NCBI GenBank assembly: GCA_003142855.1 | Contig: PLNW01000159.1 | Location: forward strand, 1-40,271 | DNA from: Myxococcales bacterium | Lineage (GTDB): Bacteria; Myxococcota_A; Polyangia; Fen-1088 | Direction of reading: 5' to 3' | Length of the DNA: 40,271 bases | Shown here: positions 34,195 to 40,271 of the stretch, piece after piece | Numbering within the stretch: the stretch's first letter is position 1 | Layout of the letters: each line of letters begins with the position of its first letter | The notes under the pieces: model-generated | Told to the model about the DNA's origin: nothing | The model's input: only the letters and a program-made list of their open reading frames with translations | Database searches by the model: none | Program-made: the position numbers and the translations under genes

Positions 34195-36834
34195 TCACGA
34201 ATCTTGCAGACAGGTGAGAAGCATATTCGTGAAGTCGCACGAATAGCCGAAGGTCTGGTCGGCCGGCCAATAGTTGAAATACGAGGCTGTGACGGTGTCG
34301 TCGACTGGGCCGGCCGAGGCCTTGCCGATCGTCGAAGTCCAGCTGGTGCAGTCGGTTGCGTCGGTCCCGTCAATCATCCCACCGGTTGCGCCAGTCCATG
34401 CGCCGTTGTGACTGTAGTGGACCGATCCATCCGCAGTCATGTTTGGCGTCGCATCGAGCAGGGTTGTCGAGAAGAAGACGGCCGCGGTGGGCGCGAGCAG
34501 GATCCCATCAGGGCGAATCCAAGGCAGGCCATTGAGGTTGAATCTCGAGGCAGCGCTGCGTTGGTACCCCGTCTGCGCCAGCATCGCCTTGTATGTGCCT
34601 GGCAGATTGGCCGCCGTTGCGTCCTGCTGGCAAACTGCGTCTGCCGAGCTAATGCCCCCGCTGGGAAGCCAAGGCTGCTTGGTCACAAAAGCATAGCGTC
34701 CCACGGCCGGGGTCACGACTAGCTGCGCTTGCCGGTCGACCCCAAAACAATAGAGCCTGACGGATTGCGAGCATCCAATGTATGCATACATGGTGAACTT
34801 GTAGCTGTTGGCGCTCGCGAAGCCGCCCTCGACGAGGTGGCCGTCGTCTACGATTGACGTGAAATCGCCGCAGGTTCCGTAATACGGATTAGAGGTTGCC
34901 GGCGTGCCATCGGGATTTGTACTGGTCATCACCACCGGGTCCACGCCCAAGTCTCTCCCAAGCTCGTCGAGTCGTGGGGGGTAGAAAAACTTGTTGTCGA
35001 CAATGTCGGTGACGTAGTTGAGGACCGGCTTCCCATCCGTGCGAATCCATCCGCTTGCGTTGCCCAGTCGGCTGGGTGCGCTCACGGTCGTCGAGGAGAG
35101 CCAGGCCACATATTTTCCAGACAGATGAGCATTAGCGGCCAGCGTTGCGCAGAGGGCATCGGCGCCCGCAAGCCCGACCAACGAACCTGGCGCTTGCAAC
35201 GTCGAGGTCGTGAACATGTAGTTCGGCGGCGGAGAGAAGTCGGCCGTCATGGTTGTATCTTGGGTGAGGGCAAAGGAGCACGACGGCGTCAGCTTCTGCG
35301 TGCAACTCGTGAAGTTGGGTGTGCTAGTCCAGCCGATGAATTGCTGGCTGGTGCCGGTGTCCGCCGTGGCCGTGAGGATTATGTTAGTTCCGTAAGCGTA
35401 GCTCGCGGCGGTCCCTGCACAGGCGACTCCACAGGAGATGTCACCGGCCGCGCTGCTCACCGTTCCCTTGCCGTAGCCACTCTTGCCAACCGTCAGGGTC
35501 AACATCACGACTGAACAAACGGGAGCTGGGGTGCTCCAGGTGCCATCGGCTTGGCAGGTACGCATCGAGGAACCCGACAGAGAATAGCCAGTTTTGCAGG
35601 TGTATGTCGCTGTCGCGTTGTACGTCGTCCCGGTGATGGTGAACGAGCCGTTTGCTGTGTCCGACGGCGAGCCGCAGTCGACCACGGTGCAGGCGGGCGT
35701 GATTCCGCTCCAAGTCCCGTCGGCCTGGCAGGTGCGCGTCTTTGCGCCAGTCATGGAATAGCCGAGGTTGCAAGTGTATGTCGCCGTCGAGCCGTATGTC
35801 GTCTCGGTCACGCTGACCGAGCCGGTGTATCCGAGACCGGGCGGCGATCCGCACTCGACCGGGGCGCAGGTGGGCGTGGTTCCGCTCCAGGTTCGGTCAG
35901 CCTGGCAGGTGCGGGCGGCTGTGCTGGAGAGATCGTACCCAGGGTCGCAGCTGTAGGTGGCCGTCGAGCCGAACGTCGTGCCGGTGGTGGTGACCACGCC
36001 ATTTGCAGGGCTGGGCGCCGTAGCGCAATCCGCTGGGCTGCAGGTGGGCGCGGAGCCGCTCCAGGTGCCGTCAGCTTGGCAGGTGCGCGGCGATGTTCCC
36101 GATAGTCCATAGCCCAGGTTGCAGGTGTAGTCTGCGGTTGAGCCATAGGTTGTCGGAGACGCAGACACCGACCCGTTGGCCGGATCGGTCAGCGCTCCAC
36201 AATCCACGATGGTGCAGCTGGGCTCGCTGACGTTCCATGTGCCGTCGTGCTGGCACGTTCGGGTCATGCTTCCCGAGAGGTTGTAGCCGGGGTCGCAATG
36301 ATACACAGCCGTGGAACCGGGGCTGGCGTCGGGCACGGAGACGGAGCCGTTGGCAGGACTTGTCAGTGCAGGACAGTTGGGTTCCGCCCCGCTGCTCGAT
36401 CCGCTGCTGCCCCCGGTGCTGCTGGTTCCGCTCGTGCTGGTGCCACCGCCGCCCGTCCCGCCCGCTGGGACATCCGGCTGCGAGCCGGGCGCATCGCCAA
36501 CCCCGGCATCGCTGCTGCCGCTACTACTGGTCGCGCCCGCCGCGCTACCGCCCTTGCCGCCGCTGCTGCTCACTCCGGTTGCGCCCGCCGCGCTACCGCC
36601 CTTGCCGCCGCTGCTGCTCATGCCGGTCGCGCCTGCCGCGCTGCCGCCCTTGCCGCCGCTGCTGGTGCCGGTTGCACCCGCCGCGCTGCCGCCAGCGTAA
36701 GTACCGCCAGTAGCCTGAGTCCCAGCAGCAGCGTGGGTGCCGCCCGCGCCAGTCTTCAGCTCCGGATAGGCACAACCCGTCACCGTCGCGACGACTAGCA
36801 ACCACCCGAGTCTGGGTACCTTGTGTATCGGCAT
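34195..36834 (-). CDS. CCP/sushi lipoprotein with DUF1554-like domains (copy B)
   Basis: An 879-residue paralogue of the gene at 31544-34093 with the same domain order. The signal ends TVTGC (Cys21), and both copies continue AYPELK. The stalk holds three to four repeats of 16 residues (SSSGGKGGSAAGATG type). Five CCP domains, an InlB B-repeat-like domain (ILTATADTGTSQQFIGW) and two DUF1554-like domains follow. Across the C-terminal half the two copies differ at many positions but keep blocks such as MFTTSTLQ and SGWIRTDGKPVLN. The start has no close Shine-Dalgarno but a TAAACT -10 seven bases upstream. Tandem duplication followed by divergence is the simplest origin. Confidence 0.88.
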   Translation of the reverse strand: MPIHKVPRLGWLLVVATVTGCAYPELKTGAGGTHAAAGTQATGGTYAGGSAAGATGTSSGGKGGSAAGATGMSSSGGKGGSAAGATGVSSSGGKGGSAAGATSSSGSSDAGVGDAPGSQPDVPAGGTGGGGTSTSGTSSTGGSSGSSSGAEPNCPALTSPANGSVSVPDASPGSTAVYHCDPGYNLSGSMTRTCQHDGTWNVSEPSCTIVDCGALTDPANGSVSASPTTYGSTADYTCNLGYGLSGTSPRTCQADGTWSGSAPTCSPADCATAPSPANGVVTTTGTTFGSTATYSCDPGYDLSSTAARTCQADRTWSGTTPTCAPVECGSPPGLGYTGSVSVTETTYGSTATYTCNLGYSMTGAKTRTCQADGTWSGITPACTVVDCGSPSDTANGSFTITGTTYNATATYTCKTGYSLSGSSMRTCQADGTWSTPAPVCSVVMLTLTVGKSGYGKGTVSSAAGDISCGVACAGTAASYAYGTNIILTATADTGTSQQFIGWTSTPNFTSCTQKLTPSCSFALTQDTTMTADFSPPPNYMFTTSTLQAPGSLVGLAGADALCATLAANAHLSGKYVAWLSSTTVSAPSRLGNASGWIRTDGKPVLNYVTDIVDNKFFYPPRLDELGRDLGVDPVVMTSTNPDGTPATSNPYYGTCGDFTSIVDDGHLVEGGFASANSYKFTMYAYIGCSQSVRLYCFGVDRQAQLVVTPAVGRYAFVTKQPWLPSGGISSADAVCQQDATAANLPGTYKAMLAQTGYQRSAASRFNLNGLPWIRPDGILLAPTAAVFFSTTLLDATPNMTADGSVHYSHNGAWTGATGGMIDGTDATDCTSWTSTIGKASAGPVDDTVTASYFNYWPADQTFGYSCDFTNMLLTCLQDS
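36530..36693. repeat. 48-bp tandem repeats in lipoprotein stalk
   Basis: Units at 36530-36577, 36578-36625 and 36626-36670 (the last 45 bp), then a partial fourth. They encode the stalk repeat SSSGGKGGSAAGATG on the minus strand. Slippage at such repeats would change stalk length by 16 residues per unit without a frameshift. Confidence 0.7.
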
Positions 36835-36841
36835 GGGACGC

Positions 36842-36847
36842 AGTTTA
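36842..36847 (-). promoter_or_regulatory. -10 element TAAACT before CCP lipoprotein copy B
   Basis: Read on the minus strand, TAAACT is followed by seven bases before ATG 36834. GAGG lies about 15 bases before the ATG, too far for a usual Shine-Dalgarno. Confidence 0.45.
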
Positions 36848-36913
36848 CCTCATCGTGGCCGCGGCAGGACACCTTCGGTGCGAGACGGCTCGTTCATGTT
36901 TGGATCATAGTGA

Positions 36914-36919
36914 TAGGCT
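36914..36919 (+). promoter_or_regulatory. -10 element TAGGCT before truC-like gene
   Basis: TAGGCT followed by seven bases before GTG 36927. The same hexamer, at nearly the same distance, precedes the glycosidase gene at 13277. Confidence 0.5.
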
Positions 36920-36926
36920 GTACCTC

Positions 36927-37658
36927 GTGTCTGGCGCACTGCCCATTCTCTTTCGTGACCAAGCGCTGGTCGCGGTAGACAAACCCACTGGACTGGCCGT
37001 TCATCGCGGATGGGCGGGCGAATGCGATGTGGCCATGATGCGCGTGCGAGACCAACTGGGCATGCACGTGTTTCCCGTGCACCGTTTGGACCGCGCCACC
37101 AGCGGCGTCTTGCTCTTCGCTCTCTCGTCGGAGATCGCCTCCCGCCTGTGCGAGTCTTTCACCACCCACGCGGTCGAAAAAACCTACCTGGCTCTGGTGC
37201 GCGGCATTCCGCCCGAGGCTGGCCTCATCGATCATCCCTTGCCGCCTGGTGAAGATCGTCACGCCCCGCGCGTAGGTGCCCAGACCGAGTACCTGCGCCA
37301 GGAGGTGTTCGGCCGCTACAGCCTCATTGAGGCCCGCCCGCGCACCGGTCGATTGCACCAGGTGCGCCGCCACCTCAAGCACATCGCCTGCCCGGTCATC
37401 GGCGACGTGAACTACGGCAAGGGCGAACACAATCGTCTCTTCCGCGACCGCTATGGCCTCCACCGGCTCTTTCTCCACGCCACGCGCCTGTGTTTACCTC
37501 ATCCCCTGACCGGCGGTCGGCTGGAGATTGCGTCGCCGCTGCCCCACGAATTGGCCATCGTGATTGAACAACTACGCGGCCACGTCTCTCAGACAGCCGC
37601 AACGGTAGGACTACAAACGTCTGCCAAGCCAGACCACCCCTTGGTCCGTCACTCATGA
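36927..37658 (+). CDS. truC: tRNA pseudouridine synthase, TruC-like
   Basis: RluA-family pseudouridine synthase of 243 residues. HRLDRATSGVLLFA carries the catalytic Asp55. TruC traits are the early AVDKPTGLAVHRGW, the VRDQLGMHVFPVHR block, TGRLHQVRRHLKHIACPVIGD, and YGLHRLFLHATRLCLPHPLTG near the end. E. coli TruC makes pseudouridine at position 65 of tRNAs. GTG 36927 is chosen because homology starts there and a -10 element lies seven bases upstream. An in-frame start farther upstream at 36855 adds no conserved sequence. The gene overlaps the GH2 gene by four bases (ATGA), an odd pairing of functions. Confidence 0.88.
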   Translation: MSGALPILFRDQALVAVDKPTGLAVHRGWAGECDVAMMRVRDQLGMHVFPVHRLDRATSGVLLFALSSEIASRLCESFTTHAVEKTYLALVRGIPPEAGLIDHPLPPGEDRHAPRVGAQTEYLRQEVFGRYSLIEARPRTGRLHQVRRHLKHIACPVIGDVNYGKGEHNRLFRDRYGLHRLFLHATRLCLPHPLTGGRLEIASPLPHELAIVIEQLRGHVSQTAATVGLQTSAKPDHPLVRHS

Positions 37659-40234
37659 AGAAGCTGCTTCTGTTCCTTGTCGCCTTATTTCTTGAGACCG
37701 CGCTGTTTGCCGCCGAACCGCCGCGCCAGACAATCGACTTCAACCGCGAGTGGAAGTTCCTCTTGGGTGATCATCCGGGAGCGCAGACGGTCGGCTACCA
37801 TGACGAGCAGTGGGAGGATGTCGGACTGCCGCACTCTTTCAGCATTCCCTATTTTGCGTCGCCGCAGTTCTATGTGGGCTACGGCTGGTATCGGAAACAT
37901 TTTGACGTGCCCGCGAAATGGGCCGGCAAACGGTTGTTCCTCGAATTCGAAGGCGCATTTCAGGACGCGGAGATCTTTGTGAACGGCCTCCGCCTCACTG
38001 AACATACGGGCGGCTACACGGGATTCTCCCTGGACGTCACCGGCGCGGTGAAAACCGGCGGCAACCTGCTGGCCGTGCGTCTCAACAACCGGTGGAGTCC
38101 GCAGCTCGCCCCGCGCGCGGGCGAACACGTCTTCAGCGGCGGCATCTACCGCGACGTGCGGCTGGTTGCGACGGCAGCGCTGCACGTCACCTGGAACGGC
38201 ACATTCGTCACCACGCCGCAGGTCTCAAAGGAGTCCGGCACGGTGAATGTGAAGACCGAAATCCGCAACGACAGCACGGCGGCCAAAGCGTGTGTGCTGA
38301 AAACGGCCATTCTCGATCCCGATGGAAAGGTGGTCGCGAGCCTTTCTTCCAGGCAATCGGTTCCCGCCGGAACTACCGTGACCTTCAATCAAACGACCGA
38401 CCCCATCGCCAGACCGAAACTGTGGCACCCCGACCATCCGGTGCTCTACCGGGCGGTGAGCGAGGTTCGCGACGGCGAGAAACTGGCTGATCGATTTGAA
38501 ACCACGTTTGGTTTCCGCTGGTTCAAGTGGACGGCGGGCCAGGGATTGTTCTTGAACGGCGAGCATTACTATTTCAAGGGCGTGAACGCCCATCAGGATC
38601 ACGCGGGCTGGGGTGACGCCGTGGCGGACAGCGGCCTTTTTCGCGACGTGAAGATGGTGAAGGAGGCAGGTTTCGATTTCATTCGCGGCTCGCACTATCC
38701 GCACGCCCCGGCGTTCGCGGATGCGTGTGACCGGCTGGGCGTTCTGTTTTGGTCAGAAAACAGTTTTTGGGGCACGGCCGGCTTCAAGCATTCCTGGGGC
38801 GCCAGCGCCTATCCGCCCGAGCCGGAGCATCAGCGGGGCTTTGAACAGAGTGTGAAGGAAAGCCTGCGCGACATGATCCGCATCAATCGCAACCATCCCA
38901 GCATCATCGTGTGGAGCATGGACAATGAAGTGTTCTTCACGGAGAAATCCACGCTGCCCAAGGTCGCGAGCTTTTTGAAGGAATTGGTGGCCTATTCGCA
39001 TGAACTGGATCCGACCCGGCCGGCGGCCATTGGCGGCTGCCAACGCGGCGACATCGACAGGCTCGGCGACATTGCCGGGTACAATGGCGACGGCGCGCGG
39101 CTATTCTTCAATCCCGGCGTTCCCAATGTGGTGAGCGAATACGGCTCGACCATGACCGACCGGCCGGGCGACTACGCGCCGGGCTGGGGCGACCTGGTCG
39201 ATGGTCCGGGCGACAAGGGGCAGCCATTCTTCTGGCGTTATCCGTGGCGCAGCGGCGAGGCGCTGTGGTGCGCGTTCGATCACGGCAGCATTGCCGGGCG
39301 GCGCTTTGGCGCAATGGGAATGATCGACTACTTCCGTGTGCCCAAGCGCCAGTGGTACTGGTATCGCAACGAATACCGGCACATTCTCCCGCCGACCTGG
39401 CCGGTATCGGGCACGCCGGCTGCGCTGAAACTGACTGCCGACAAGACCACACTGAAGTCCGTGGATGGCACCGACGACGCGCAACTCATGGTCACGGTCG
39501 TGGACGAGGATGGCAGGGCGTTACACAATTCGCCGCCGGTGACGCTGGCGATTGTTTCCGGCCCGGGTGAATTTCCCACCGGCCCGTCCATCACATTCGA
39601 TCCGGATTCTGACATCACCATCCGCGACGGTCAGGCGGCCATGGAATTCCGTTCCTACTATTCCGGCCAGACGGTGATCCGCGCCAGCTCGCCCGGACTC
39701 AAAGACGGGACCATCACCATCACCTCTCTGGGGGAACCGAAGTTCATTCCCGGAGTCACCCCGCCCGTCAAGCCGCGTGCCTATGTGCGTTTCGAGGGAC
39801 GGCTCGTGTCGGGCGGGACGATACAGACGAATCTTGGTCGGGAGAATCCCACCAGGGCCAGCGGCGAAGCACCCGGCCACAACGCCGGCCTGGGCAACGA
39901 CGGCAATCCCGCGACCTTCTGGCAGGCGCAGGATGCCGCCCCCGACGCCTGGTGGCAGGTGGATCTGGAACGTGTCATCGCCGTGTCGCAAACCCGGATC
40001 GGCTTTCCCTCCCAGGGCAACTACCGCTACCGGATTGAGCTTTCCAATGACCAGGTCCACTGGACGCCGGGCGTGGACCAGACCCGCACTCTCAGCGTGG
40101 ACAAATCGCGCACCGACGCGGTGGTGCCGGCGGTCACTGGACGATTCGTTCGCGTGACGTTCACCGGATTGCCGGCCGGGAAGCCCGCCGCGTTGACCGA
40201 GATAGAAATTGTCGGGCGGGCGGCGGCGCAATGA
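37655..40234 (+). CDS. secreted GH2 glycosidase with discoidin-like C-terminal domain
   Basis: An 859-residue secreted enzyme. The signal peptide is about 20 residues (MKKLLLFLVALFLETALFAA). The jelly-roll sugar-binding domain (25-180) has YGWYRKHFDVP and SGGIYRDVRLV. The Ig-like domain is about 180-285. The TIM barrel follows, starting FRWFKWTAGQGLFLNG, with acid/base Glu425 in WSMDNEVF and nucleophile Glu495 in NVVSEYGST. An Ig-like part and an F5/8 type C (CBM32-like) domain occupy about 725-855 (WWQVDLERVIAVSQTRIGF). It is of the beta-galactosidase/beta-glucuronidase type; the sugar cannot be named. Lysine is often AAA (about two in five by rough hand count, against about one in ten in clpX), which hints at transfer from another lineage. 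A hairpin follows at 40245-40270. Confidence 0.9.
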   Translation: MKKLLLFLVALFLETALFAAEPPRQTIDFNREWKFLLGDHPGAQTVGYHDEQWEDVGLPHSFSIPYFASPQFYVGYGWYRKHFDVPAKWAGKRLFLEFEGAFQDAEIFVNGLRLTEHTGGYTGFSLDVTGAVKTGGNLLAVRLNNRWSPQLAPRAGEHVFSGGIYRDVRLVATAALHVTWNGTFVTTPQVSKESGTVNVKTEIRNDSTAAKACVLKTAILDPDGKVVASLSSRQSVPAGTTVTFNQTTDPIARPKLWHPDHPVLYRAVSEVRDGEKLADRFETTFGFRWFKWTAGQGLFLNGEHYYFKGVNAHQDHAGWGDAVADSGLFRDVKMVKEAGFDFIRGSHYPHAPAFADACDRLGVLFWSENSFWGTAGFKHSWGASAYPPEPEHQRGFEQSVKESLRDMIRINRNHPSIIVWSMDNEVFFTEKSTLPKVASFLKELVAYSHELDPTRPAAIGGCQRGDIDRLGDIAGYNGDGARLFFNPGVPNVVSEYGSTMTDRPGDYAPGWGDLVDGPGDKGQPFFWRYPWRSGEALWCAFDHGSIAGRRFGAMGMIDYFRVPKRQWYWYRNEYRHILPPTWPVSGTPAALKLTADKTTLKSVDGTDDAQLMVTVVDEDGRALHNSPPVTLAIVSGPGEFPTGPSITFDPDSDITIRDGQAAMEFRSYYSGQTVIRASSPGLKDGTITITSLGEPKFIPGVTPPVKPRAYVRFEGRLVSGGTIQTNLGRENPTRASGEAPGHNAGLGNDGNPATFWQAQDAAPDAWWQVDLERVIAVSQTRIGFPSQGNYRYRIELSNDQVHWTPGVDQTRTLSVDKSRTDAVVPAVTGRFVRVTFTGLPAGKPAALTEIEIVGRAAAQ

Positions 40235-40244
40235 CTGGATGAAG

Positions 40245-40270
40245 AAACCGTCTAGAGCACCGAACGGTTT
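40245..40270 (+). terminator. hairpin after GH2 gene
   Basis: AAACCGT (40245-40251) pairs with ACGGTTT (40264-40270) around 12 bases, just past the GH2 stop. The stem ends in TTT, but the window stops one base later, so any T tract beyond is unseen. Confidence 0.4.
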
Positions 40271-40271
40271 G

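Noticed and set aside
33639..36700. Pro/Leu-rich plus-strand frames opposite the CCP lipoprotein stalks
   Set aside because: Products of the GC-rich stalk repeats read antisense.

Overview
The window looks like chromosomal DNA of a GC-rich Gram-negative bacterium of the Myxococcota (Polyangia-like, possibly a metagenome-assembled genome). This is inferred from gene content, not from a marker gene. It carries several large lipoproteins with Gly/Ser/Thr-rich stalks. It also carries surface modules common in myxobacteria: Stig1-like Cys repeats, DUF4215 repeats with a fibro-slime domain, CCP/sushi repeats with DUF1554-like domains, and an AgmX/PglI-type TonB-like C-terminus. The housekeeping block tig-clpP-clpX and a PPi-type phosphofructokinase/aldolase pair fit the same picture. 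I found no tRNA, rRNA, CRISPR array or complete mobile element.

Layout. 1-5.6 kb: Cys-repeat lipoprotein, a STAS protein, and a convergent DUF4215/fibro-slime lipoprotein. 5.8-9.0 kb: minus-strand run of AI-2E-type permease, DUF362 protein and acyltransferase 3. 9.2-10.7 kb: GH12 endoglucanase-like lipoprotein. 10.8-14.5 kb: plus-strand genes for a small secreted pilus-N-like protein, a spermidine-synthase-like methyltransferase, a TonB-like protein and a clan GH-A glycosidase. 14.5-17.3 kb: AT-hook/zinc protein, a 609-residue lipoprotein and a small Lys-rich secreted peptide. 17.3-20.5 kb: HAD phosphatase, PPi-PFK and class II aldolase with a terminator. 20.7-22.6 kb: HExGH membrane protein and a jelly-roll lipoprotein. 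22.7-25.1 kb: MutT-type Nudix gene, then an overlapping AAA ATPase plus TOPRIM pair with its own promoter and terminator (split-OLD-like, probable phage defence). 25.2-27.0 kb: a 92-bp direct repeat and a protein built of repeated Cys modules. 27.1-31.1 kb: tig, clpP, an inserted antisense lipoprotein gene and a toxin-like remnant, then clpX. 31.5-36.8 kb: tandem paralogous CCP/DUF1554 lipoproteins. 36.9-40.2 kb: truC-like pseudouridine synthase overlapping a GH2 glycosidase.

Two modes of translation start can be read here. One group of genes has a clear Shine-Dalgarno (AAGGAG, GGGAGGAG and similar). About ten others have no Shine-Dalgarno but a TAnnnT-type -10 hexamer ending 6-8 nt before the start codon, which is the geometry of leaderless mRNAs. 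The strongest candidate for an undescribed system is the AAA/TOPRIM pair. Next is a zinc module (Cx4C ... Cx2C/H) found both fused to an AT-hook and as about six tandem copies in another protein. GH12, GH-A and GH2 enzymes plus surface lipoproteins suggest a plant-polysaccharide-degrading or predatory lifestyle.
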